Below are positions 9,471 through 21,526 of a stretch of 64,000 bases of DNA, one piece after another; position 1 is the first letter of the stretch, and every line of letters starts with the position of its first letter. The stretch comes from Cordia subcordata. Taxonomy: Eukaryota; Streptophyta; Magnoliopsida; Boraginales; Cordiaceae. The position numbers were made by a program, and so were the translations under genes. The stretch spans positions 7,573,501-7,637,500 of the forward strand of contig JAPTOF010000005.1 in assembly GCA_028554755.1 (NCBI GenBank), written 5' to 3'. A model generated the notes under the pieces. That model worked only from the letters and a program-made list of their open reading frames with translations. It made no database searches and was not told the origin of the DNA.

Positions 9471-12108
9471 ACTGTATTCACGGATTTCGAGATTAATTTT
9501 ATAATATAATAATTTTTTATATATATAAAACATTTTGAATAATGGTATAGTTTAAGTTCTTATAGTTAAAAGTTAAAGGAGGACTTAAAAATGGATTAAT
9601 AACTTGTAAACTATTTTTTGGAAGAATAGTGGTAAATAAATTTTATGAGTAAAATAAGAATAGTGTATCATCCTTTATTCATTATAAGAAAGCAACAACC
9701 AATACGTAAGCATTTCCCCTCCCAAATCAAATGTACCTATTGCTACATGTGGCCCACTATGATGATGTCATGTGGCGCTTAATTTTTTCCTTGTTTTAGT
9801 TGATTAATATGGTTGGTTTTCCAAATAAATTACTTTTTGTTTTTAATCTATAAGTAACTAGAGATCAAAAGATGTCTAAAATATTTTATCAATAATATTT
9901 ATCATATGAAAAAATTTAAAGTGAAACTAAACGTGCATCGCGTCAATTTGTCATAAGTGTTACAAAAATGACTATAAAATTATTTCCTTAAAAAAATTCC
10001 AAAAAATGAGTAGAAGTGTTTTGCTAATATAGCACATGTTTCCGTTTTTGTTGCATAAATGAAATAATATTTGCATTCCATACATAGTTGTGTTTTCCTA
10101 TTCACTGCCACATCAATTTTACGCAACTTTTGAAAAACAAAATTACATAATTAAATGTTGAGTAATAAAAAAAAGGTTATGTGTCATTTTATAAATTTAC
10201 TATCATGCGTCAATTCGCCAATTTGTAACTATCCCCTAACCCCCAACACCTGTACGCAGAATGGGCCTGCGTCTAGTGTATGTTAAATCTTTTGCAAAAT
10301 AAAGCTAAATTTGATATTGAACTATGTACTCCGATTGAAACATAAAAATAGAAATAAATGCTACTGCCGTGTGGCATAATGTGGTGAAACGATTTTTTGG
10401 TGGGAAGCAATATAGATGAGCCTATGGTTTTTTTTTAATATCTTGTATCTTGTATGTTCCAATAATTCCAAATCCTGTGCTTCTCATGAGTCAAATTAAA
10501 TTGATATGTAAAATATAAAAAAATATAACTGAAAAAACACGGGGAGAATGTATGTATATTGAAGATAACATGTGCCACTACCAAAAGTGACTCTAGAAAA
10601 GAGAAAGAATTATAATGACTACATTGTGAATTCTTGATATATATTTAGAGCATGTTCGGTAAAATTGGCTGTTAGATTAGTTGAAAGCTATTTGAATAGC
10701 TTATAGTTGTTGTATTTTAACTATTAGCGGATAACTATTTCGCTAGCTGATTAAAGAAATGTGTTCGATAAGATTAGTTGTTGAGCTAATTGATGAATAT
10801 AATAAAATAATATAAAAAGATATTAATATCACATTATTATTGTTATGATAACTATATAAATTTATTATTACTACTAGTGAAATAAGATAATTTATTTTAT
10901 AAATAGATATATGTTTCTTATAATAATATTTTATTATTGAAAGATAATAAAATTATTTTTTAATAAATTAATTTTATTAATATTATATGAAGTATTTTAT
11001 AATAGTTGTATTAGGATGCCAGTTAAAATCTACCCTTAACAATCCTGGTTCTTTTTCACATTTTTGGGGATCCCATTCGGCCTCCTTTTGGGTATCTGAT
11101 TTGCAAAATCCGGTTAAACCAAATAAGTTTTTGGATCTTAGTTACATTTAATCAAGTTAAAGCGGGCGATTAATATTGGGTGTTTTTAAGTCTTAATGGA
11201 TCTTGTAAGAGAACTTTAAACGGGCCTCTGATTGTAGGTATTCTAAACAATTTATTCCATTACCTTTTAAGTTACATTTAATATATAGAAATGGCCTAGA
11301 ATAGAATTACAATTCTAAGTTCTGGTTCCTTTTCTTTTGTTTGGTAAGACTATTTAATGTTAGAAAAACGATTCTCATTTAATGGTCTTTTTAGGAAAAA
11401 AGTTAAAAAATACATTCATTAACCAAACTCAAGGAGTGATTATTTTAACTTAAGTAGGAACCATAAAAGATAAACTAAAACTACAAGAATAATTTATTCC
11501 CCATCTACTTTCTCACTCAGTCACTGTTAAAATAATAAAAATTTACAAATTTAAAAAAGTTAAAAAATTGAAAATGAAAAAATTAAACAATTAGAAATAC
11601 ACGTCTTTTATTTTCTTACTCTTTTCTAGCGAAAAAAAAGTATATTTTTATGAGGTGGTTAAGTTTTTTTTTTCTCTCTATTATGTTAAAGAAGTAAATA
11701 AATTGAAAATGGTGTTAAAATAAAAAATGATGAAATAAAGAATGTTACAATTAAAAGATCGGACTAGCAAGAATATTTTGTTTATTTTAATATTGTATAA
11801 AACTAATTGTCATGTAAAAAACTTAAACTTATGCCAAATCAAAGAATATGTATATTTTGATTAATTAAATTGATTTTCATTTCATTTTAACTCGTTAAAA
11901 TAATTTCACCATACATATGAAGTAAAATAAACGGTCCATTTCAATTGCGCAAATTTCTTATCATACCATTAGATGATCAGTTGCCTTAGCATGCTTCCCA
12001 AGACTTCCACATGTAGCCATGTTTTACTGACCACACAAATTAAATGAAAATGCATAACTGCTCCATGCAACCTCCTCAAGACTGCCTCTGAGCCTATTTG
12101 TTCAGATA
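9471..12108. other. AT-rich intergenic DNA with an old repeat at about 10650-11040
   Basis: No gene is supported. The segment at about 10650-11040 is a diverged relative of 21340-22200: both carry a TTAGCT-type repeat, then GATTAAAGAA(A/T)-TGT, then an ATTATTGTTAT tract. This copy has no internal insertion, so it shows the older element without the hAT element present in the other. Confidence 0.5.
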
Positions 12109-13260
12109 AGTTGATGGTTCATTAGAGAGATATAAGTCACAATTTATCGTGAAAGGATATAACCAAGAATCAGGACGTGACTATGGTGACACTTTTAGTC
12201 TTCTTGTTCAATTCTCAGGCTTGAGTTATCCTTTGGATGGACACTTCGCCAATTATACGTGAAGGATGGTTTCTTCCATGGTGAGATTATGTAGATTGTT
12301 CATATGAGTCAACCGCAAGTCTTTATTTATCTTGCTTCAATTGATCATGTCTGTAAGTTAAAATAAATCTTTATATGGACTCATGAAGGCTTATTGTTTA
12401 TGGTATGAAAAGTCCATCAATTTCCTAACTTTATATGGGTTCACTAATTCTCTGCATGATCCATGTTCCCTTGTTCATCATTCATCAGCCTATGTTTTTA
12501 TCTTATTGATTTATGTTGATGGTATTGTGCTCACAAGTGATGGCTCCTCACATATAACTTCATTCAGCATTTTTCCAAGGCTTTCATGATGAAGGATCTT
12601 GGTGTTACTATAATAAAATAAAAAATATATATCAATATTCTCTCTATAAGTTTAAGCTTTCAGTTGATGTCATAACTTAATACTTAATCCACTTTACTAT
12701 TTTCTAAGAATGAAAGTAACTATCATATATATCTCTCTCTCCTTTTCTTTTTTACCAAAAACAAAATATTTTATCCAACTACTGCAATGATTTGGCCTCG
12801 AGGGAGCAGTATCGATCTCAACACCTATGCCTTTCATAGAACGAACAAAATTAGGTGGAGAATTACTGGTTAATCCTACATTTGGAGCATGGTTAGGGTA
12901 CTTCAATACCTTACCATGACATATCCAGATTCGTCCTTATGACACTTATCTACCGATCGATTGCAAAGCGTATTTTTTGCTGTTCCAAGCAAACTATGGG
13001 TCATGGTCTTAGGTTCAGCATGTTTCTCCTTTCAAGCTATTAGCTTATAACTATATTGATTGGGCAGGGTCTTGTACTATTCTCTTGCATAACCTAGCAT
13101 GACTAACCAAATGGCTAAAATTTTACAATGCCACTTTTCAAACTAGAGAAAGCAAATTTTATGAGAAGTGTAATGCGGACATAAGTTGTGAATGCCTACT
13201 TCATACAAATCTTTTCTCTCATCAATTTTGGATCTATTTGAAGTTATGTAGAGTGAAATT
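12109..13260 (+). pseudogene. Degenerate Ty1/Copia reverse transcriptase-RNase H fragment (copy A)
   Basis: Several Copia polymerase motifs can be read in changing frames. About 12115-12205 encodes VKGYNQESGRDYGDTFS, the start of the RT domain. About 12475-12545 encodes the catalytic-region motif as YVDGIVLTSD, where Copia normally has YVDD; the second Asp is replaced by Gly. KDLGVT follows near 12595. The RNase H region near 12990-13100 includes GHGLRFS. Stop codons and frameshifts separate all of these, so the gene is dead. Part of it is repeated 4.4 kb downstream. Confidence 0.8.
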
Positions 13261-13773
13261 TGTTCTATTACAGAATAAGGGTAATTGCCTTTTTTTTCCC
13301 CTTTTCATATTTACACTCAATGCATTTTAACATTTTTCAAATTTTGATAAATTAAAATATAATAGTTTTAGTTTTGTCATTTTTGTTTCAACTTTTCTAG
13401 AGTCAAATATTGGTGGTACAACTACTATAAGGAATTAAGTGATAATAGGTGAAACCTAATCTTGAAGGACATATCTTTACCGTGTCAGAAGTTGTGAATA
13501 ATTTCCAAGATGCTATTTCATGTGAATTCTGCAAAAGCTAAAAGCATATTGCAATGGATGGACGAAAGATATAGAATTGCAGGCATATTAGTTAGAGCTT
13601 ATTTATACAATTTGCATTTTAATACTAAAATTATTTCCTTCAATTGGTAAACGGGAGAGTGTTGCCATTAATAAGAAATAATTCTTAGTTCATGCCTTCT
13701 TTGTTTGCATAGGTGTACTTGTCATCTTTATTCTCTTCCTGTAGTTTGATGCAATGCAACATGCCAGATTTAA
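12552..13773 (+). repeat. 1.2-kb duplicated Copia 3' segment, copy A
   Basis: From CACATATAACTTC near 12550 to ATGCCAGATTTAAG at about 13773 this aligns along its whole length with 16980-18240. It runs from the end of RT through RNase H, a purine-rich GGGAGAG tract near 13655 and a putative 3' LTR start TGTTGCC. Homology between the copies stops at the same base, AGATTTAAG, in both. Confidence 0.75.
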
Positions 13774-14737
13774 GGCTAAGGCACATCAATAAGAACCAAT
13801 CAAGGAAGGGGCATTCATATCAATATCTCTTTTTAACTCTTTTCCAACCAATGCCATGGGATAGCTAAAAGGTGCATTCTTAAAAGTACTCACTCCTTAC
13901 AACTTTTAAAGGCATCTCTTCCAAGTTTCAGATTTATCTCCATTCCATTCACTCCCCATAATACAACCCTATCTCCACCAATCAATTAAATCAATATCAA
14001 GAGCCAATACTACAACCAACATGAAGATAAACAACTCAAAACATGAAAAAAAATTGAATACATTTTGAGAAAAAACAAGGAATGGCATGCAAATCTATCC
14101 CATAGATGATATAAACAATAAAGGAACAACTACATCCCCAAACCTAAACCTTGCTTCTCCTCAAGCAAATAACATCCAAACACACAAGCAAGCACATGAA
14201 ATGCATATGGGGAATGTGGTAGGGATAGATAACACAAGTAAAAGATGGATAGGTTCAACCTTGTTTCCATGTATTCCTCAAATGCCAAAGAAAATCCAAT
14301 GGTCTACTAGTCTTATTCTTTGGTAAAAAGCAATGATGCTAAAAAAACAAAGAAGAGATTAGTAGTCAATATAATGCAAGTCCACATTGACATTTCAAAA
14401 AGATAAACAAGGATGAATGCAAGGGGTTAAGGATTAATGCATCAATGGTGGAAAGAAAGCAAAAACTTAGAAACAAATAAGAAAACAAGTAAGAGAGCAA
14501 AAACCTAACCTACTAAGATTACAAACAAATAAAAGAAAGCTTAAACTATTAAAAAAAACTTAAACTATCAAAAAAGAAGTAAGGGAAACAAAAACAATCT
14601 AATTTATTATATACAAAGCAAGAATAAATGGAAGAAAACTAATCTACTATACGCAAAAGCAAAGGCAAGTAAAATACAAGAAGAACAAGAAAAATATAAA
14701 TAAGCCAAGGGCGCCTTTTAGTAGCGTTCGATTTAAT
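13774..14737 (-). mobile_element. Internal region of a Gypsy-like LTR element (non-coding remnant)
   Basis: Lies directly internal to the primer-binding site of the minus-strand LTR at 14757. It contains no readable gag or pol motif. It abuts the truncated end of Copia copy A at 13773, consistent with insertion into that older element. Assignment rests on position. Confidence 0.4.
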
Positions 14738-16260
14738 GCCCCCAACTGGGCGCCAATGTTAGAGCAACATGATGCTGGCTAATTAAACACTAAGGCTTAG
14801 TTGAAAGCCTACAAGTGCACAGGTCGTGTAGTCTAATGTGCAAGAGCTAGATCGATTCCTCAAGGAGATGGGATATGGAGAATGAAAGCTAAGTGTGTGC
14901 CCTAGAAAGAAAACAAACTGAATTAAGAATTCCTTTTGGTTGTTTTAGATATGAAGGGAGCTCAAGTAAATTAAACTACTCTAAAAAAATTAAAGAAAAT
15001 AAAGATGAGGGAGAACAAGCTAGTAATAGGAAATTGACACAAGCAATGTGGCAATGGCTGAAATCCGCTTAACTATGGGTGATTCAGGTACTAACTTCAC
15101 TACGGGATTAATTTTGATGGTTTTGCTCTAAGAGGGAGTGCTGTAAGTTATGAATCTCATCAACCTTTCCTACAATAACTAGAGGCATAGTGTGGCCCTT
15201 ATGAACTAGGGCACAAATTAGCTAATTACGTTCTTAGGTGATGATAATTGGTCTTACCTCAAGTTCTAACTCATTGACTGGGTTTAAAGCCAAGAATTAG
15301 GCTTCCTAAGGTCAATTAAGCTAGCCAGAGACCTATTGGTTGGGTTTAAAGCCAAAGAAGACTAAACTAGACGTAATTATTAATGAAGAACCATCAATCA
15401 CTGCATCACACAAGTAGGGTTTGACAATAAAGCACATCAAACATGTTCTCGAGCATGGTACAAATGAATATAAAGCATATTCTAGCCCTAAACACTTAGA
15501 CCTATTTAGGTCATACCAATTTAGGCATTAGAATCCAACATATATGTTATAGATGCTAAAATTGCTATTAAGGCATGTAAAAAAAATACATATAGACATG
15601 CATAGTTACAAGACCAACTTCATAGACATATAGACATGCATAGTTACAAGACCAACCTCATAGAATCACTACATAAACACCTAGACATGCTCATATAATG
15701 ATTTAGAAGTGTTAGATAGCAATTAGGCCTCTAAATATATATGTTTTTTCAGCTAGGCATATCAACAAATACATAGACATGTATGCAAAAATAGCCATTG
15801 AAACATTAAAAGCAAACATATATATTAAACCATCAAAATCTCATAGCAAAGTAGCACTTAATCAACCCATAATACAAACTTCAATCACCCATAAAAAGAT
15901 CTACAATAACATAGAGAAAACTAAGTATAAAAGAAGAAAGATGAACCTCCTTTTCATGCTTAGCTTTGCTCTCCTTGTCTTAATCTTGCAATTACAAGTA
16001 TTAAAACCCTAATTATAAGTTTGGATCTAGGTGTTTTTGTTTGTGGTTTAGCGTATGAGAGATATGTGTGTGAAGACGAGGTAAAAAGGGGTTAAAAGAT
16101 TGCTCAAAATATGCTGAAAAGTTCTTAAATACAATAGAATTTACGATAGGTCAGGGGACTTGGCTGGTCGACCGGCCTAAATACTTTAGCTTCTAATTTG
16201 GCCAGTCAACCAGGAAGTCGACCGATCTAGGACATTATTCTTCTCATAACTGGAATTCTT
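14738..16260 (-). mobile_element. Gypsy-like LTR with primer-binding site (minus strand)
   Basis: On the minus strand a putative LTR ends CTCTAACA at 14757 and is followed by TTGGCGCCCAGTTGGGGG (14756-14739), which has the TGGCGCC form of a tRNA-derived primer-binding site. The sequence at 14815-14890 (GTGCACAGGTCG, GATCGATTCCTCA) is typical of plant Ty3-type LTRs. Near 16150-16230 there are repeated GGTCGACCGG-type words, also common in such LTRs. The outer end is not defined. No matching second LTR was seen, so it could be a truncated element. Confidence 0.5.
15592..15661. repeat. Short tandem duplication inside the Gypsy-like LTR
   Basis: The ~35-bp unit ACATGCATAGTTACAAGACC plus flanks occurs twice in a row with one or two differences. 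Confidence 0.8.
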
Positions 16261-16639
16261 ATTGCAGGGCTGGATTGGAATAAAGTCCAGAGAAATAATG
16301 AAAGAAGTTGAGAAGATAAAGGCACAATATGTATTACATTGCTGTGGAAAAATTGTGAGCCTATATGGGAGTTGGTGCTTTTAGAGTATCAATTTTTTGT
16401 ACAGCATTTCCCACTACATGTGTGGGCCATTTATTGTCTATCAATTACCCCTTTTTCATTGAAATTGTTATTTTGGTTGCTATATATTATGACAATATTA
16501 TCAAGGATCTGATTGCAGGCGAGAACACAGTAGTTTCATATTGTAAAAGATTTTTTTTATTTTTGGTATTTTATAAATTTTAATTTTGCAATTTTACATG
16601 AATTTTAGAGTATTATATAGATATATATACATAAGCATA

Positions 16640-16954
16640 ACTAATTGAATTTTAATTTGCCGTGCTCTTCTAGATGCATTTCAAAGTGTAAATAAAGTTT
16701 GTTACATCTCAAGTGTAACTAACATTAGTTACATTTGAAATTGTAGCAAATTCTAGTTACATTTTAAAATGTAATTAATATTAGTTACACCTTCAAATGT
16801 AACAAACATTAGTTATATTTTTAAGTGTAGTATTATTTTTTGTCACATCAACATTAGTTTCACCTAGAGCAAGTGTAAAAAAATTTTTTGTTACACTTTT
16901 AAATGTAACTAGGGATTAAAATATATGTAATTACTAGTTTTATTTCTTTTAGTG
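16640..16954. mobile_element. Right end of a CACTA-like DNA transposon
   Basis: The segment ends TTTCTTTTAGTG at 16954; the reverse complement is CACTAAAAGAAA, the CACTA terminus. The preceding 280 bp is built from repeated inverted words of the form GTTACATTT-AAATGTAAC, which looks like the subterminal repeats used as transposase binding sites in this superfamily. The outer 60 bp aligns with the left end of a related element at 60952. The opposite end of this copy was not found. Confidence 0.6.
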
Positions 16955-16979
16955 TTGGCATTATACCTACATTTGCCAC

Positions 16980-18240
16980 ATATAACTTCCTGCATTCAGC
17001 AGTTTCCCAAGGCTTTTGCCATAAGGGATCTTGGTGTTAGTACAATTAAAAAAATACATCAATATTCTCTCTACAAGTTTAAACTTTCAGATAATGTAAT
17101 AACTTAATCCACTTTACTATTTTCTTGGAATGAAAGTAAGGTAGAATAACTACCACCTCTCTCTTTTCTTTTACCTGAAACAAAATATATTATCCAACTC
17201 TACAACGATTTGGCCTCAATGGAGCAAAACGGGTCTCAACACCCATGCATTTCGCGGAACTAACAAAATCAAACAGAGAATTATTGGCCGATCCCACATT
17301 TGGAGCACGGTTAGGGCACTTTAATACCTTACCATTACACATCCAGGTTTGTCATATCTTGTGAACTCAACGAGTCAATACACACATGCTCCTCATGACA
17401 CGTATCTACCAATTGCAAAGCATATTCTCTGCTATGCCAAGCACATTATGGGTCATGGTGTTAGATTTAGCATGTTTCTCCTATCAAATTTATCAACTTA
17501 CAGCTATGTTGATTGGGCAGGGTCTTGTACTATTCTCTTGCATAAGCTAGCATGACTAACCAAGTGGCTAAAAGTTTACAAATTCACTCTTCAAACTAGA
17601 GAAAGCAAATTTTATGAGAAGTGTAATGTGGACATGAATTGTGAATGCCTACTTTATACAAGTCTTCTCTGTCATCAATTCTGGGTATATTTGAAGTTAT
17701 GCAGAATGAAATTTGTTCTATTATAGAATGAGGATAATTGCCTTTTTTTTTTCCGCTTCATATTTACGCTTAATGCATTTTAACATTTCACAAATTTTGA
17801 TAACTTAAAATGTAATAATTTTAGTGTTATCATTTTTGTTCCAACTTTTCTTGAGTCAAGTATTGGCGGTACAACTACTATTAAGGAATTAAGTCATAAT
17901 AGGTGAAACCTAATCTTGAAGGACATATATTTACTATGTTAGAAGTTGTGAAAGAAGAAGTGAATAATTTCCAAGATACTGTTTTATGTGAATTCTAGAA
18001 AAGCTAAAAGCATATTGCAATGGATGGAGGAAAGATATATAGAATTGGAGGCATATCATTTAGAACTTATTTATACAATTTGCATTTAATACTAAAATTA
18101 TTTCCTTCAATTAGTAAACGAGAGAGTGCTCCCATTAACAAGAAATAATTCTTAGTTCATGCCTTCTTTATTTGCATAGGTGTGCTTGTTATCTTTGTTA
18201 TCTTCCTATTGTTTGATCCAATGCAACATGCTAGATTTAA
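16980..18240 (+). repeat. 1.2-kb duplicated Copia 3' segment, copy B
   Basis: A second copy of the 12552-13773 segment in the same orientation, clearly similar but with many substitutions and small indels. It begins next to the CACTA-like terminus and ends at the same homology border as copy A. Confidence 0.75.
17349..17570 (+). pseudogene. Degenerate Copia RNase H fragment (copy B)
   Basis: A 68-codon frame reads GHGVRFSMFLLSNL and then YVDWAGSC, matching the Copia RNase H stretch around the D(A)DWAGC motif. It stops where the full domain would continue. The upstream RT motifs present in copy A are absent here. Confidence 0.65.
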
Positions 18241-19313
18241 GCATACCAATTACAGAACAAATGTATTTGTATAGTACTCGGTAAGTTTTTACTTGTGCAT
18301 TGGATCACAATTCATAAAAGAAAAAAACATTAATTCATTCAACTTCAACTTCATTAGATTGAGGCTTTCATTATCCCTAGCCATTACGTTGTTACCGTTA
18401 TAAATAAAGACCACCTACTCTATTTTGAGCTGTTCAAGGGACAAATAATTGGGAGTTGCAAGTTCTCGCACATCTTCAAAGAACTCAAATGCATATCCAT
18501 CAATATCCCACACTTTACTTTATCCTTTTATGGTAGTGATCTTCCCTCCAAGATAGAAGACGTAAATTGGAATGGACTAAGGACCAAGTCTTCAACTTGT
18601 TTTGGCGCGATTTTGTTTTTTTTTTTTTTTTTCTCAAGGAATGGGTAAATAAATAGATGGTTCGATATCTCTCGCAGCAAGATTGAAGAAGGTTGCTCAA
18701 GCAATTCCAGTGCCAAGTTTTGAAGCAATGGTACGCTAACTCCACAAATCACCAACCAAGCCTTGGAATCCATTTCATAGCATTCATATATTTGAATCAC
18801 TATTTGCCAGCTAAACAAGTAAGTTATGAGTTGGTTAGACTTGAGAATTGTTGTAACTAACTCAAGTTGTAAACTAGCTATAAATAGCTGAGAACATGTG
18901 CGTACTCAAAAGAATGTAATGCGATGTAGCCGATTATGATATTTTCTCTCTTCTTCTCTATTTATATTAGCTATAGTTGTCAATCTTTCTGACTTCTTTA
19001 TTTTTTCCTTGCAAGAAAATTCCTTTGTTCTATAGTCATTAAGAATAAAATCACACAAGTATACCAATGCGCATGTTCAATTGTATTTTGGTCTAATCTT
19101 CAACTTTTGTTTGTCAATAAAAAATAGTACACAAAGAAGACGGTAGAAATAGAAGAACATTACTAAACTGTATCTCACACCTTGATCATTCAACATTAAT
19201 TAATTATTAAATTTCCGTTAGCACCACCAAAATTTTAACCAAGTTTAAATCAAGAAAAATTATTACTTTAAATTATATTCTACCTCATTAAACTATTATA
19301 CCAGTTAATGTTA
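18241..19313. other. Unassigned DNA with a possible Copia-type LTR near 18820-19010
   Basis: Minus-strand open frames at 18515-18818 do not match anything I know; a 15-bp T run interrupts them. The stretch 18820-19010 on the plus strand has a TATA-like CTATAAATAG and a pyrimidine-rich TCTCTCTTCTTCTC tail, an arrangement common in small Copia LTRs. No partner LTR, primer-binding site or TSD was found. Confidence 0.35.
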
Positions 19314-19318
19314 AGAAT

Positions 19319-19900
19319 TTCTGAAATTCCATTATAAAAACCAATTAGTTAATATGAGAAGTGGCCCAAGACCTTATATGGTAATCTTGAATATTAGGAT
19401 TTTTTCATGTGGGACAAATTGTATGTTGTAACATCCCCTCACATGTGACTCAGAATAGTGCTTGCATCACTTGATAGATAAATTGAATTGAACTGGACTA
19501 GACTTGTAACTGGACTTGGACTTGGATGGTAACTAGAAATTGGATTTGGATGGTTGTGTGACCCGAAATAGCTTGATGAGCCACCATAACCCGGAACGGA
19601 ACTTGAATTATCGTGTGGCTTGAAAAAAGTGTATGGACCACCACGACCTAGAACAAAGGCACTCCGGCAAGTTCGTAGGAATGGGCCACCACGTGAACAG
19701 ATGTGCAAAATGAACAAGCTTGATAGGTCAGACGTGTAGACGCCAGAGATTAGGCCAAGACCTAGCTTTGATACCATGTTAAGAATAATTGAGATTCCAT
19801 CATTAAAGCCAATTGGTTAATATGAGGAGTCGCTCAGGACCTTATATGGTGATCTTGAATCTTAGGATTTTTCCATGTGGTACAAATTGTCTGTCGTAAA
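19319..19900 (-). mobile_element. TRIM element, family 1 (left half of a composite)
   Basis: Terminal direct repeats of about 115-123 bp lie at 19319-19433 and 19777-19899. Each starts TGTTAAGAAT on the plus strand, and the left one ends GTTGTAACA. The element reads on the minus strand: the primer-binding site TGGTATCAAAGC (tRNA-iMet type) is directly next to the right repeat at 19776-19765, and a purine tract GTGAGGGGA precedes the left repeat. The ~340-bp interior has no retroviral-type domains, though one minus-strand frame of 112 codons spans it. A second copy lies at 40558-41139. It is fused to another TRIM on its right. Confidence 0.85.
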
Positions 19901-20168
19901 GTTAGAGTTACCACATCATCTAAAAGTTTAAGATTGTAGAAAGGATATTGGTTTATATATTTATTGTACTTAACACACTTCCTCACATGCAGCAAGATTT
20001 GTTTAGATCTTACACGTGAACAATTTAATATTTTTTAATGGGTGACGGTGAGTTGTGAAACTGTGCCATTTGACTTCTAAATTTTGATACCAAATTAGAG
20101 TTACCATCTCATCTATAAGCTTAAGTTTATAGAAAGGATATTAATTAATTTATTTATTATACTTAATA
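19900..20168 (-). mobile_element. TRIM element, family 2 (right half of a composite), about 269 bp
   Basis: Direct repeats of about 76 bp lie at 19900-19975 and 20093-20168, each containing TTAGAGTTACC and GAAAGGATATT. On the minus strand the right repeat is followed by the primer-binding site TGGTATCAAAA (20092-20082), and a purine tract GTGAGGAAG precedes the left repeat. The interior is only ~117 bp. No separate TSD flanks this element alone. GTTAA at 20169-20173 pairs instead with GTTAA at 19314-19318, outside family 1. Confidence 0.75.
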
Positions 20169-20173
20169 GTTAA

Positions 20174-21518
20174 ACAATGTATCTGCCCGTCATTGTTCAG
20201 TAGTGGAAATTCTTAAATCCGGCATCGCCAGAGGACCACCCCTATGAAATGGTGGACTTTGCTTGGTATTTTTGGTTTGAATGATGTTGGTTTGAAGAGT
20301 AGCCCGTTCAAGAGACACAATTCAATGTTCTCTTTGTGTGCCGTCCGCGTGGCACGTAGCCAGACGTGCAAAAGTGAGGGTCAATATTTAATTTTTGAGG
20401 TGCATCTACTTACACATGAGGTGTCTACCATGTGTGTTGCATGTGAAGATGGCGAATATGCCAACAGATCAGGCCTTGGCCATGCATGTTGTTTATTTAG
20501 CTAATCGTGCCATTACCACCAATATGGATTAGAAAAGTGAACTTTAGGCCTATACTTCTTTTGGAAGATTATCAACTGGAATCACGTTCAAATATACGTA
20601 GTTGTCTAATTATGACTATAAGCGTCTAACTAAGACTTCAATTTTAAAGTATTAACTTTAAGTCAACAAAATGATAATACAAATTGTGCATTTATAATAT
20701 TTATCAAGAACGTGTTGTAGGAGTGTACGCATATTATATTTATCAAGAACGCCTTGGGATTAATGTAGGCATATTTGCAGGATACAATATGATTTTTCAT
20801 GTGGTTGTAACTTCTAGTTACATATGGAAAAATGAGTACAACCCATTTTTGTATATGTATATATGGAGAGAGCGCATAGTTTTATGCATGAACAGGTACC
20901 AAAGGGGTCTTTGCATATACATCATGGCATTTTAGGGTTTGTTTGAATTAATTTTTTATATAAAAAATATTTTTTTAAAAAGTATATTTTTTTAAAATAA
21001 ACATTTGACTTGGTTTTTTAAAAAATAATTTTTTTCTAAAAATTATAAAAATTAAGTTTAAAAAGAACTAATCCAGACCAGCCATTAAAGAGTGTATGAA
21101 ACTATCATATACCGTAATTTTTTGGACGGAATTAGAGCATCCTCTCAACTTTGTGCTCGCTCCATGACGTGTGGTAATTAAAAGTTAGAAAGCCCTTTAT
21201 TTAATTTATAGGATATACAATCGTAACTTTATTAGAGCTAAGGTTTCAATCTTTAGGCATCCACATGGTTTGAGCTCGGACTTTTGGCCAACCCAATAAT
21301 TATGTATTCAAATCAAGAAAAATGTGCACACAACTTAAACTAAGGTCTTGGTTGACACAATTAGCTATTTAGATAATTGAGTGTTGTTTAAGTTGCTGAT
21401 AATTATTATATTTTTATTATTAACAAATAATTATTTAGTTAATTGATTAAAGAATATGTTTGGTAAATTACGTGTTAACTTAGCTGATAAATATAAAATA
21501 AAGTAAAAAAAAAATATT
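20174..21518. other. Intergenic DNA with a small MITE-like piece at about 20935-21082
   Basis: An 86-codon frame at 20244-20504 has no recognisable motif. At 20690-20760 a 19-bp word (ATATTTATCAAGAACG core) is repeated twice. About 20935-21082 starts GGGTTTGTTTGAATT and ends AACTAATCCAGACC, a worn member of the GTTTGGATTGG family found elsewhere in the window. Confidence 0.45.
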
Positions 21519-21526
21519 GGTATCAC

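Noticed and set aside
18515..18818. Minus-strand frames of 76 and 96 codons
   Set aside because: Interrupted by a homopolymer run, with no recognised domain; function would be guesswork.
20244..20504. 86-codon plus-strand frame
   Set aside because: Cys-containing and less AT-rich than its surroundings, but with no motif, splice context or homologue I can name.
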